Shown here one piece after another: positions 47,570-59,159 of a stretch of 64,000 nucleotides of DNA; position 1 is the stretch's first letter, and each line of letters begins with the position of its first letter. The notes beneath the pieces were generated by a model, which was given only the letters and a program-made list of their open reading frames with translations, did no database searches and had not been told where the DNA came from. Both the position numbers and the translations under genes were made by a program. The stretch is from Lolium rigidum. Lineage: Eukaryota > Streptophyta > Magnoliopsida > Poales > Poaceae. The DNA is taken from assembly GCF_022539505.1 (NCBI RefSeq), contig NC_061508.1, positions 265,552,736 through 265,616,735 on the forward strand, in the 5' to 3' direction.

Positions 47570-49161
47570 TGATACGTCTCCGACGTATCGATAATTTCTT
47601 ATGTTCTATGCCATATTATTGATGATACCTACATGTTTTATGCACACTTTATGCCATATTCGTGCATTTTCTGGAACTAACCTATTAACAAGATGCCGAA
47701 GTGCCGGTTCTGTTTTCTGCTGTTTTTGGTTTCAGAAATCCTAGTAACGAAATATTCTCGGAATTGGACGAAACAAAGACCCGGGGGCCTATTTTTCCAC
47801 GGAGCTTCCGGAAGACCGAAGAACATACGAAGTGGGGCCACGAGGTGGCGACACCACAAGGCGGCGCGGCCCGGGGGGCCCGCGCCGCCCTATGGTGTGG
47901 CCCCCTCGTCCGGCCCCGACTCGCCCTTCCGCCTACTTAAAGCCTCCGTCGCGAAACCCCGATGCGAAAAACCACGATATGGAAAACCTTACCGAGACGC
48001 CGCCGCCGCCGATCCCATCTCGGGGGATTCCGGAGATCTCCTCCGGCACCCTGCCGGAGAGGGGATTCATCTCCCGGAGGACTCTACACCGCCATGGTCG
48101 CCTCCGGAGTGATGAGTGAGTAGTTCACCCCTGGACTATGGGTCCATAGCAGTAGCTAGATGGTTGTCTTCTCCTCATTGTGCTTCATTGTTGGATCTTG
48201 TGAGCTGCCTAACATGATCAAGATCATCTATCCGTAATTCTATATGTTGTGTTTGTCGGGATCCGATGGATAGAGAATACCATGTCATGTTAATTATCAA
48301 GTTATTACATATGTGTTGTTTATGATCTTGCATGCTCTCCGTTTCTAGTAGAGGCTCTGGCCAAGTTTTTACTTTTAACTCCAAGAGGGAGTATTTATGC
48401 TCGATAGTGGGTTCATGCCTCGCATTGACACTGGGGAGTGACAGAAACCCCTAAGGTTGTGTTGTGCTTGTTGCCACTAGGGATAAAACATTGGCGCTAT
48501 GTCCGAGGATGTAGTTGTTGATTACATTACGCACCATACTTAATGCAATTGTCTGTTGTTAGCAACTTAATACTGGAGGGGTTCGGATGATAACCTCGAA
48601 GGTGGACTTTTTAGGCATAGATGCGGTTGGATGGCGGTCTATGTACTTTGTCGTAATGCCCAATTAAATCTCACTATACTTATCATGTCATGTATGTGCA
48701 TTGTTATGCCCTCTCTATTTGTCAATTGCCCGACTGTAATTTGTTCACCCAACATGCTTTTATCTTATGGGAGAGACACCTCTAGTGAGCTGTGGACCCC
48801 GGTCCATTCTTTAATACTGAAATACAAATCTGCTTGCAATACTTGTTTTTACTATTTTCTCTGCAAACAATCATCTTCCACACAATACGGTTAATCCTTT
48901 GTTACAGCAAGCCGGTGAGATTGACAACCTCACTGTTTCGTTGGGGCAAAGTACTTTGGTTGTGTTGTGCGGGTTCCACGTTGGCGCCGGAATCTACGGT
49001 GTTGCGCCGCACTACATCCCGCCGCCATCAACCTTCAACGTGCTTCTTGGCTCCTCCTGGTTCGATAAACCTTGGATACTTTCTGAGGGAAAACTTGCTG
49101 CTGTGCGCATCATACCTTCCTCTTGGGGTTTCCCAACGAACGTGTGAAATACACGCCATCA
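47570..49161 (+). repeat. 5' LTR of E3 (complete, 1.59 kb)
   Basis: Starts tgatacgtctccgacg and ends cgccatca; aligned with 52884-53782 and with the E2 LTR. Confidence 0.92.
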
Positions 49162-49172
49162 AGCTCTTTTTC

Positions 49173-49190
49173 TGGCGCCGTTGCCGGGGA
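49173..49190 (+). promoter_or_regulatory. primer binding site (tRNA-Asp) of E3
   Basis: TGGCGCCGTTGCCGGGGA, 11 bases after the LTR end. Confidence 0.85.
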
Positions 49191-49414
49191 GATCAAGACA
49201 CGCTGCAAGGGAGTCTCCACTTCTCAATCTCTTTACTTTGTTTTTGTCTTGCTTTATTTTATTTACTACTTTGTTTGCTGCATTATATCAAAACACAAAA
49301 AAATTAGTTGCTAGCTTTACTTTATTTCTTGTCTTGTTTACTATATCAAAAACACAAAAAAATTAGTTTACTTGCATTTACTTTATCTAGTTTGTTTTAT
49401 TTACTACTCCTAAA

Positions 49415-50293
49415 ATGGCCAACCCTGAAAATACTAAGTTGTGTGACTTCACTAGCACAAATAATAATGATTCCCATGTTACTGCACCTCCTACTATCAA
49501 TGGTAAAATAATTGGTGTTGGCAATGCTTCTACTCCTAGTGCAAAGCGCGCAAAATTACCTGAAACTGCTAAAACTGCTGAAACTGCTTGTGATAAAACT
49601 GCTGAAATTTTTTCCAACCTTGGGGATGATAATCCCATTGCTTTAGATTGTAATGATTTAGATTTTGATGATTGCCACATCTCTGAAGTTATAAAGTTCT
49701 TGCAAAAACTTGCTAAGAGTCCCAATGCTAGCGCTGTAAACTTGGCTTTCACAAAACATATTACAAATGCTCTCATAAAAGCTAGAGAAGAGAAACTAAA
49801 ACTTGAAACTTCTATTCCTAGAAAGCTAGAGGATGGTTGGGAGCCCATCATTAAAATGAGAGTCAAAGATTTTGATTGTAATGCTTTATGTGATCTTGGT
49901 GCAAGTATTTACGTTATGCCTAAAAAAGTCTATGATATGCTTGACTTGCCACCATTGAGGAATTGTTATTTGGATGTTAATCTCGCTGATAATGCTAAAA
50001 AGAAACCTTTGGGGAGAATTGATAATGTTCATATTATGGTTAACAATAACCTTGTCCCCGTTGATTTTGTTGTCTTGGATATTGAATGCAATGCATCTTG
50101 CCCCATTATATTGGGAAGACCTTTTCTTCGAACCGTTGGTGCCACTATTGATATGAAGGAAGGTAATATTAAATATCAATTTCCTCTCAAGAAAGGTATG
50201 GAACACTTCCCTAGAAAGAGAATGAAGGTACCTTATGATTCCATTATTAGAACAAATTATGATGTTGATGCTTCATCTCTCGATGTTACTTGA
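49415..50293 (+). CDS. E3 ORF with retropepsin domain, 292 aa
   Basis: The ATG at 49415 (MANPENTKLC) starts an intact frame. The first ~140 residues are polar and unrecognised, with an Ala/Thr/Lys-rich patch. Residues ~145-260 form an Athila-type aspartic protease: active-site CDLGAS with Asp160, then the hydrophobic ILGRPFL at 232-238. Retropepsins cleave Gag-Pol polyproteins, yet this element has no other pol domain, so the protease would act alone or is a leftover of a larger polyprotein. The C-terminus DASSLDVT and the following 3' text match E2 although the rest of the ORF does not. No frameshift seen. Confidence 0.75.
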   Translation: MANPENTKLCDFTSTNNNDSHVTAPPTINGKIIGVGNASTPSAKRAKLPETAKTAETACDKTAEIFSNLGDDNPIALDCNDLDFDDCHISEVIKFLQKLAKSPNASAVNLAFTKHITNALIKAREEKLKLETSIPRKLEDGWEPIIKMRVKDFDCNALCDLGASIYVMPKKVYDMLDLPPLRNCYLDVNLADNAKKKPLGRIDNVHIMVNNNLVPVDFVVLDIECNASCPIILGRPFLRTVGATIDMKEGNIKYQFPLKKGMEHFPRKRMKVPYDSIIRTNYDVDASSLDVT

Positions 50294-52883
50294 TATACAC
50301 TTTACGCGCCTAGGCGAAAGGCGTTAAAGAAAAGCGCTTATGGGAGACAACCCATGTTTTTACTCCAGTATTTTTGTTTTATATTTGTGTCTTGGAAGTT
50401 GTTTACTACTGTAGCAACCTCTCCTTATCTTAGTTTTGAGTTTTGTTGTGCCAAGTAAAGTCTTTGATAGAAAAGTAAGTACTAGATTTGGATTACTGCG
50501 CAGTTCCAGATTTCTTTGCTTGTCACGAATCTGGGTCTATCTCCCTGTAGGTAGCTCAGAAAATTACGCCAATTTACGAGCATGATCCTCAGATATGTAC
50601 GCAACTTTCATTCAATTTGAGCATTTTCGTTTGAGCAAGTCTGGTGGCCTAATAAAATCCATCTTTACGGATCTGTTCTGTTTTGACAGATTCTGTCTTT
50701 TATTTCGCATTGCCTCTTTTGCTATGTTGGATGAATTTCTTTGATCCACTAATGTCCAGTAGCTTTATGCAATGTCCAGAAGTTTTAAGAATGATTGTGT
50801 CACCTCTGAACATGTGAATTTTTATTATGCACTAACCCTCTAATGAGTTGTTTCGAGTTTGGTGTGGAGGAAGTTTTCAAGGATCAAGAGAGGAGTATGA
50901 TGCAATATGATCAAGGAGAGTGAAAGCTCTAAGCTTGGGGATGCCCCGGTGGTTCACCCCTGCATATTCTAAGAAGACTCAAGCGTCTAAGCTTGGGGAT
51001 GCCCAAGGCATCCCCTTCTTCATCGACAAATTATCGGGTTCCTCCCCGAAACTATATTTTTATTCCGTCACATCTTATGCACTTTGCTTGGAGCGTCGGT
51101 TTGTTTTTGTTTTTTTGTTTTGTTTGAATAAAATGGATCCTAGCATTCACTTTATGGGAGAGAGACACGCTCCGCTGTAGCATATGGACAAATATGTCCT
51201 TAGGCTCTACTCATAGTATTCATGGCGAAGTTTCATCTTCATTAAATTGTTATATGGTTGGAATTGGAAAATGCTACATGTAGTAAATTGCTATAATGTT
51301 TTGGATAATTTGATACTTGGCAATTGTTGTGCTCATGTTTAAGCTCTTGCATCATATACTTTGCACCCATTAATGAAGAAATACTTAGAGCTTGCTAATT
51401 TGGTTTGCATATTTGGTTTCTCTAGAGTCTAGATAACATCTAGTATTGAGTTTTGAACAACAAGGAAGACGGTATGGAGTCTTATAATGTTTACCATATG
51501 TCTTTTATGTGAGTTTTGCTGTACCGTTCATCCTTTTGTTTGTTTCAAATAACCTTGCTAGCCTAAACCTTGTATCGAGAGGGAATACTTCTCATGCATC
51601 CAAAATACTTGAGCCAACCACTATGCCATTTGTGTCCACCATACCTACCTACTACATGGTATTTATCCGCCATTCCAAAGTAAATTGCTTGAGTGCTACC
51701 TTTAAAATTCCATCATTCACCTTTGCAATATATAGCTCATGGGACAAATAGCTTAAAAACTATTGTGGTATTGAATATGTACTTATGCACTTTATCTCTT
51801 ATTAAGTTGCTTGTTGAGCGATAACCATGTTTCGGGGACGCCATCAACTATTCTTTGTTGGATATCATGTGAGTTGCTATGCATGTCCGTCTTGTGCGAA
51901 GCAAGAGAGATCTACCACCTTCATGGTTGGAGCATGCATATTGTTAGAGAAGAACTTTGGGCCGCTAACTAAAGCCATGATTCATGGTGGAAGTTTCGGT
52001 TTGGACATATATCCTCAATCTCATATGAGAATAATAATTGTTTCCACATGCTTATGCATTAAAGAGGAGTCCATTATCTCGTTGTCCATGTTGTCCCGGT
52101 ATGGATGTCTAAGTTGAGAATAATCAAAAGCGAGAAATCCAAAATGCGAGCTTTCTCCTTAGACCTTTGTACAGGCGATATGGAGGTACCCCATTGTGAC
52201 ACTTGGTTAAAACATGAGCATTGCAAAGATCCGGTAGTCCAAGTTAATTAGGACAAGGTGCGGGCACTATTAGTATACTATGCATGAGACTTGCAACTTG
52301 TAAGATATAATGTACATAACTCATATGCTTTATTACTACCGTTGACAAAATTGTTTCATGTTTTCAAAATAAAAGCTCTAGCACAAATATAGCAATCGAT
52401 GCTTTCCTCTTTGAAGGACCATTCTTTTTACTTTTATGTTGAGTCGGTTCACCTATTTCTCTCCACCTCAAGAAGCAAACACTTTTGTGAGCTGTGCATT
52501 GATTCTTACATACTTGCATATTGTACTTGTTATATTACTCTATGTTGACAATTATCCATGAGATATACATGTTACAAGTTGAAAGCAACCGCTGAAACTT
52601 AATCTTCCTTTGTGTTGCTTCAATGCCTTTACTTTGATTTATTGCTTTATGAGTTAACTCTTATGCAAGACTTATTAATACTTGTCTTGAAGTACTATTC
52701 ATGAAAAGTCTTTGCTTTATGATTCACTTGTTTACTCATGTCATTACCATTGTTTTGATCGCTGCATCCACTACATATGTTTACAAATAGTATGATCAAG
52801 GTTATGATGGCATATCACTTCGAAATTATCTTTGTTATCGTTTTACCTGCTCGGGACGAGCGAGAACTAAGCTTGGGGATGCT
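50294..52883 (+). other. long non-coding 3' region of E3
   Basis: Alignable to 14785-17381 in E2. Polypurine-like AAGCTTGGGGATGC at 50931-50944, 50989-51002 and next to the 3' LTR at 52869-52882. No substantial ORF. Confidence 0.75.
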
Positions 52884-53782
52884 TGATACGTCTCCGACGT
52901 ATCGATAATTTCTTATGTTCTATGCCATATTATTGATGATACCTACATGTTTTATGCACACTTTATGTCATATTCGTGCATTTTATGGAACTAACCTATT
53001 AACAAGATGCCGAAGTGCCGGTTCTGTTTTTCGCTGTTTTTGGTTTCGAAATCCTAGTAACGAAATATTCTCGGAATTGGACGAAACAAAGACCCGAGGG
53101 CCTATTTTTCCACGGAGCTTCCGGAAGACCGAAGAACATACGAAGTGGGGCCACGAGGTGGCGACACCACAAGGCGGCGCGGCCCGGGGGGCCCGCGCCG
53201 CCCTATGGTGTGGCCCCTCGTCTAGCCCCGACTCGCCCTTCCGCCTACTTAAAGCCTCCGTCGCGAAACCCCCGATGCGAAAAACCACGATACGGAAAAC
53301 CTTACTCGAGACGCCGCCGCCGCCGATCCCATCTCGGGGGATTCGGAGATCTCCTCCGGCACCCTGCCGGAGAGGGGATTCATCTCCCGGAGGACTCTAC
53401 ACCGCCATGGTCGCCTCCGGAGTGATGAGTGAGTAGTTCACCCCTGGACTATGGGTCCATAGCAGTAGCTAGATGGTTGTCTTCTCCTCATTGTGCTTCA
53501 TTGTTGGATCTTGTGAGCTGCCTAACATGATCAAGATCATCTATCTGTAATTCTATATGTTGTGTTTGTCGGGATCCGATGGATAGAGAATACCATGTCA
53601 TGTTAATTATCAAGTTATTACATATGTGTTGTTTATGATCTTGCATGCTCTCCGTTTCTAGTAGAGGCTCTGGCCAAGTTTTTACTTTTAACTCCAAGAG
53701 GGAGTATTTATGCTCGATAGTGGGTTCATGCCTGCATTGACACCTGGGGGAGTGACAGAAACCCCTAAGGTTGTGTTGTGCT
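52884..53782 (+). repeat. 3' LTR of E3, first 899 bp
   Basis: Matches 47570 onward up to ...ttgtgttgtgct; the next base is the CACTA terminus. The remaining ~690 bp of LTR is not found after the CACTA element. Confidence 0.9.
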
Positions 53783-55344
53783 CACTACAAGAAATCTGCC
53801 ATAAGTTGACAAAATAAAGGTGTCACTGAAACGTCACTTATGGCTACTTGTGACGTTACGGTGACACTTTTCAAAACGTCGAAAGCTGGGAGTCAGCAGT
53901 GACTGCTTAAGACGTTCCACTTGAAAACGTCGTAGAGCTTTGTGACGTTTTAAAATGTCACTGCCGGCATGACATTCCCAAAACGTCATGGGCACCTGCC
54001 CCCGAGTCCAGCGTGGCAATCCGACGTGGCAAAATTATGACGAATTAGAAACGTCGTTATCTGAATTCAGCCCGGTCCATTCAGCTCCTTATGTGGGCTG
54101 AGCCCATTAGTTCTGATTATTTTTTTCGGCTTTGTTGGGCCTTGGCCCCGTAACTAGCCCAATTACCTCGGCCTTTTTAGCTTAATTTTTTTAGCCAATT
54201 ACATATAGAGACCCCACGTGTCAGGTTTCATTTTCCCATTGGTCCCATTTGTCAGCATTTATTTCACACGATCTGATAATATTTAGACGCCAAAAGATGA
54301 ATACATGAAGTCTATTCCGGTATTTTTCCAAAAAACACATACAGGAATGACGAGGTCTGCAACTGAATCCAAAGGATAATGAAAACAAACCGGCTAGACT
54401 ATTACAGCACGCAACATCCATCGAGTCAAATCATAAGAACCAAAGCATGCCATTCTAGACGGCCAGAATCGGCTGTCATAACCTAACTTCCAGGTCACCT
54501 TCTTAATGATGCATCATCAGGAACTCTCCGCTCCACCAACCGCACAGCAACCTGTTCCCTGTGAGCACATCACCGTCCAACATTGCATCCCAGCACCTGG
54601 CTAACACAACCTGTCCAAGAACAAGCATCTGTCATAGGCTCATCCATCCATCCTGCACAAAAACAAACATCCAAAGGCATGACTGTCAAACAGGTAATTG
54701 CTGGATAATATCATGCAACCAATGAATATTTTAGCATCTGAGCACAAATGAGCAGATTACTCATGGTACATTGTCCAATAACAAGATGAGCAGATTACAC
54801 GAGATATCATTAACACTTGAATCATAGACTCCACTTAACCGAAGCAAAGGGGTGAACTCATAAAATGTGAATGCTTGGTACAATACGAAGTGAGAAACTA
54901 AAAAGTATGTCATAATTCATCGGCAAGGCTATAAGAGAAAATATAGGGGAGCTTCAAGTTATTCTCTCGTCCTTGGTCAAACAAATCATACAGGTAGCAT
55001 TCAGAAACAGCTATAACTTAACATTTTATCTTAGAATAATCAATGAAAACATCGTTTGCATAGATCATGAAGAACACACGAGTAGTGCAGCGAGGCAACT
55101 TTTAAGTTATTCTCTATCCTTGTTCAAACAAAACATACAGTAGCATCAGGAAACATCCATAATTTAACATTTTATTTTAGAATTAAGTCGGATACCTCTC
55201 AGAGAGAGAACTAAGGTACAATAGTTTCCTTTCTACACATATCAGTATGACTTAAAACTTACATCATGAAGTAAGATCATATAAGATCGACCAGATCCCA
55301 ATACAAAGATATTCAGATATTCAGATATTAGTAAGATCATATAA

Positions 55345-55605
55345 AATCATTGAAAATAGTGTAGGGTTTCGGTTCAAAGATATCCAGAAAAAAAGGCATG
55401 TGATCTTTTATGGTTACTGGTTTCAGCAGAAATTAACCATACCGACCTGTCTCACCCGAATTTAGCACCTACCCTAGGCACCATGGGAGCCAGAAAGCAA
55501 CAGGTTGTGCAGTCTTCACAGGATAACACATCATACTTGTTAGTATTAGCAGACGGCTCTAGTAAAGAACATTTGAACCGAAACCCTACACTATTTTCAA
55601 TGATT
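55345..55605. repeat. 34-bp perfect inverted repeat with 193-bp loop
   Basis: Left arm 55345-55378 (aatcattgaaaatagtgtag...) and right arm 55572-55605 are exact reverse complements, inside the CACTA element. Confidence 0.9.
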
Positions 55606-56509
55606 GCAAAATGAATGCACGAGGTGATCAACTCAAATTGCAAGTTTTACTCGGTAGCTTTGAATACATGGCAGTATGATGCAAGCTATGCCATATTTGA
55701 CAAGTAATATCTTTAATAAATATGTTAAATGTTTCTAAAATAAAGCACACCCGAGAAGAGGCGATGTAAAACCAAGTAATACTAGGATGCTGCTGCAGGT
55801 AAAACCAAGTACAGTAAGGGCCAATTAAATATTAGCATGAAATAATTACAGCATGATGTATAATATGTACACACATGAGACTTGAGCCAAATAATTCTTC
55901 AAATTTTCGACGGTCAATGTTGAAACTAGTGGATGATATTCGAATTAGGCAAGCAGTGATTTACTGCAATACTATTAGTTATTATTGAAAATTCTCAAGC
56001 TCAGGGACAGTTCAATATACTCATGTCTGGTAAGCAATTAGGAATAACGAGCAGTACATCATTACATAGTAAAATTACCAACCTAACAAGACCAAAAAAT
56101 GCTTGGCAGCGAAAAGCACAGATTCTGGAACAGCACATAACATGTTGTTGCAGGTTATTGAAATGTTAACAAATCTACTGCAGGTTCTTGTGAGCCAACA
56201 AAATCATCATGATCCACTCAGTACACGCCATTTCTGGTAGCACATACATATGGAAAACATACAAGTGGCAACATGGATGCATTGACTAATCAAACTGCTG
56301 AACGGAATCAGGTAACCAAATCCAACCGAGAAAACGAACGGAGAAGAGAAGAAATCGTGAGGGGTAACTTATCGTGATGGAGATCCCGTCATCGTGGAGG
56401 ATGAGGGCGGCAAGGGTGCAGAGCGACCTCGCTGGACGACATGGCGACGGATTCTCACCGAGGCGGATCTGCGTTCTCGCGGGCGGGGAGACGAAGAGCG
56501 AGATTAGGG

Positions 56510-56870
56510 TTAGATAAAGCGGCGACGGGGGATGCGGCGGACGAGGGCGGCGGCGGCGTAGGCGGGGTCCCGAGCCGGGAGCGAGAGGTGGAGCACGTCG
56601 CGGTCGTGCGGCGCGAGGCGGGCCGGGTCGAGCCCCTTGGCGACGCGGGCGGCGACGGCGCGGTGCTTGTTCCTGAGGCGGCAGCCGAGCAGGCCCTGGC
56701 CCTGCGCGCCGCAGCCGAGCAGGCCCTGCAGGAAGCGCAGCTCGTCGGTCTCGGACCAGATGCGCTGGAACTTGAAGGCGGGGTTGGCGCCGGAGGCCGG
56801 GCCGGAGGAGGCCGGGCCGGAGGAGGAGGGCGGGGAGGTGGTGGCCGCGGCGGGGAGCGGCGCTTGATGG
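56510..56870 (-). pseudogene. captured GeBP-like (DUF573) gene fragment
   Basis: The minus-strand frame ending at 56510 reads a Ser/Pro/Gly linker, then FKFQRIWSETDELRFLQGLL, then RNKHRAVAARVAKGLDPARL and HDRDVL. This is the DNA-binding DUF573 domain of GLABROUS1 enhancer-binding-protein-like plant transcription factors. The middle of the domain is missing: the text jumps between two copies of 'QGLLGC', as if lost by recombination between short repeats. The upstream Pro/Ala-rich part (to about 56994) is in another frame, implying a one-base indel near 56850. It is a transduplicated, non-functional piece. The high GC contrasts with the AT-rich rest of the transposon. Confidence 0.75.
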
Positions 56871-57412
56871 GGAGCTTCCGCGCGGCGGAGGAGGTGGTGG
56901 GGGCGGGGGCGGGGGCGGCGGAGGAGGTGGTGTGGATCTGGTTAGGGTTGGACGGGGCGGGGAGGAGTGGTGGGACGGGGCGGGGCGGAAGCAAAATTAA
57001 AGTGGTCTGGTTGGTCCTCGCGCGCGTGACCCAAAAATTTTAGGCGCCAATGGGAAAATTCCGCGCGTGGTTTGGTGCGTTGGATGCTTCGGACGGTTGA
57101 GATTCAAGTTTGGAGCTGATCCTTGGTAGGTTGTTTTCTGTTTTCTGATTGGCTAATTTTTTTTGGCATGCCAATGACGTTATTGATTTGTCGCAATCGG
57201 CAGTGGAAAAACGTCGTAGGCCACTTAATTTTGCTAATGACGTTTTGACCTAAATTGGCAATGACATTTTTGCCCAATAACGTCACGATTTTCTAGGGTT
57301 TGCCCCCCCCCGAGTGGCCAAGGACGGTCAAAGCTAGGAACGTCATAAAGCTATGACATTTTGATTTCCAGTCATAAAAAAAACGTCATATTATGGCAGA
57401 TTTCTTGTAGTG

Positions 57413-58230
57413 TTAGGTGGAGAGAGGAAGAAAGTGAATGGAACGAGAGAGTTTAGCGTTTTGCCCTTATAGTCATAGTTGCTAACCGTGACGCGGGAAG
57501 GTTGGTCGTCGGCGTTTAATGGTCTCCCGCGTGGAAACCGAAGCGGCCACGAGGCGACGCGGCTGGCCACGCGGCGTCCAGTCGCCTACGCCGCCGTAAA
57601 TGAGGGTAGTTGCCTACCACCACCGGGTGACATGCACCTTTTGCATGTCACCGTGTGACATGCGGCCTAAATTCAAATTTAAAACATTGCGAAAAAAATC
57701 ATGCATCCGGTGACATGCCCATGGCATGCCACCGATGAAGAGTTCCGTGCCATGCACTGCGGCACTCTGCGCCATCTTGGATCAGAAAATGAGCGAAGAA
57801 CGAGGACGAGGCACTAGTTCAAATTTAGGATGAAGTTTAAGTTTTATTTTGGTTTAAATTAGATTAGAGGGAGTAGTACTCTTACTTTATTACTCGTACT
57901 TGTGTTAATGTAGTAGTATTATTATGGTGGTGTACTTGCGTTCATGTACTTGTTTCAGCTGTTTTGGTGAAGGAGACATGCATCACCTTTTTTGGTGATG
58001 TATCTAGTCGTCATGTAGCCCTTGTCAAATTCCTCTGATATGCTGATGGGAGGGCTTGTTCACCCCATACTGATGGGAGCCCTTGTCAAATCGTAATCAT
58101 AGCCAAAAGGCGCATTTTTTCCCGATATTACTCGATGCTTAAGGCGCGGGTGGTTGTGGTTCAATTATCTCCCTAATTTGCACTTGCTTTCCCGTTTCCA
58201 CTAGTCGAAAGTCGAAACCTGGCCACATTA
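57413..58230. other. intergenic, nothing recognised
   Basis: Unrelated to the E3 LTR or copia sequence expected here. Contains short variants of 'gtgacatgc' (57628-57735) and a small duplication of 'gctgatggga' and 'cccttgtcaaat' (58018-58092). No CDS. Confidence 0.4.
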
Positions 58231-59055
58231 ACCCAAGATCCTGAAGCCGCCGCCTCAACCCTAGCCACCTCCGGTTCTTCCTCCTCCATAGATTGGTTCC
58301 CCCCCCCGGTTGGCTTCGCCGGCGTCAGGAGGAGTGGGGAACCCGATCTATGCGTGGAGTTTCGAATAAAAGTATTGTTTTCATTAGATTATATTAGATT
58401 ATGTTAGGATTTTGGTAGCCGCCTTCTTGTTGGTTTCCCCTCAATGGAGATGGCATCGTACGCAATAAGTGATCTTCGGCCTTTCGTTCGGCGACGAGAT
58501 CTTCTTCCCGGCGTCAATGGTGGTCTTGAACGATCACAATTTTCTAGGTATGGGCCTTTGGATCTTGCTTCGCCAGATCGATTTTGGATCTTTTGTCTTT
58601 GTTGCCGTGGGGAGGATTATCCTCGCAGTTTTGTCCCGGCTGCTACGTCCTCGACAATGGTGATTCGTACTCTCGGCTCTCCATCGACAATGACAAAGCT
58701 AGTCGGTTATTATTCCCTGGTATACTGGTGTTGGTACTCTTGCCGATGTTGTATGACTGCTTTAATGGTTGTGTGCGTGCACGCAGCTTTGGCATTGCGG
58801 CTCAAAAAATTATGGGAGAACTTTCATCGGTATCTACAGGTCTATGGTTAGTTATCTATTTTTGGCTACCTTCGAGAAAAGTACAAGATTGTGTTACGGA
58901 AGAACAAAAAAATTGAAGACCTCGAAGATTTGTTACTATCTTTTAGACTTTATTTTGTAATCGTTGGAGTCAGTTCATGTATCTCTACCATGTACTATTT
59001 GTTGCTATGAATATATGTTGTATTGATTGTCAAAAAAAAAACCCAAGATCCTGAA
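58231..59055 (+). mobile_element. short poly(A) retroposon with 15-bp target duplication
   Basis: acccaagatcctgaa occurs at 58231-58245 and 59041-59055. The 795-bp body between them starts gccgccgcctcaacccta and ends attgtcaaaaaaaaaa. This is retroposition by an L1-type machinery, of either a truncated LINE or a non-autonomous passenger. A 135-codon frame at 58444-58851 has no recognised domain. Confidence 0.8.
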
Positions 59056-59059
59056 AAGC

Positions 59060-59159
59060 NNNNNNNNNNNNNNNNNNNNNNNNNNNNNNNNNNNNNNNNN
59101 NNNNNNNNNNNNNNNNNNNNNNNNNNNNNNNNNNNNNNNNNNNNNNNNNNNNNNNNNNN
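59060..59159. other. assembly gap (100 N)
   Basis: Exactly 100 unknown bases, a conventional gap of unestimated size. It separates the retroposon's right flank from the 3' part of E4, so the true distance is unknown. Confidence 0.99.

Larger units (their letters stand above)
47570..53782 (+). mobile_element. Athila-like Ty3/gypsy element E3 (non-autonomous)
   Basis: Full 5' LTR (47570-49161), tRNA-Asp primer site (49173-49190), one ORF with a retropepsin domain, a long non-coding 3' region and the first 899 bp of the 3' LTR. Same LTR type and 3' region as E2. The 3' LTR is broken by the CACTA element at 53783. About 12 LTR differences over 0.9 kb by eye (about 1.3%) indicate a young insertion. 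It lies within the copia element. Confidence 0.9.
53783..57412. mobile_element. CACTA (En/Spm) transposon, non-autonomous, 3.6 kb
   Basis: Both ends carry the inverted repeat CACTACAAGAAATCTGCCAT. Subterminal regions (about 53783-54060 and 57170-57412) are packed with aacgtc/gacgtt motifs in both orientations, the usual binding-site arrays for the element's regulatory protein. No transposase ORF is visible. It holds a fragment of a GeBP-like gene. The outer flanks (gct left, tta right) do not form the expected 3-bp duplication. Confidence 0.9.

Noticed and set aside
53816..54060. Array of aacgtc/gacgtt as a plant hormone-response (ACGT) promoter
   Set aside because: The motifs occur at both CACTA ends in both orientations, better explained as subterminal transposon repeats.
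56441..57043. 200-codon Gly/Ala-rich plus-strand ORF in CACTA
   Set aside because: It is the antisense shadow of the GC-rich GeBP-like fragment.
58444..58851. 135-codon ORF in the short retroposon
   Set aside because: No domain, and two other overlapping frames of similar length exist; treated as part of the retroposon.
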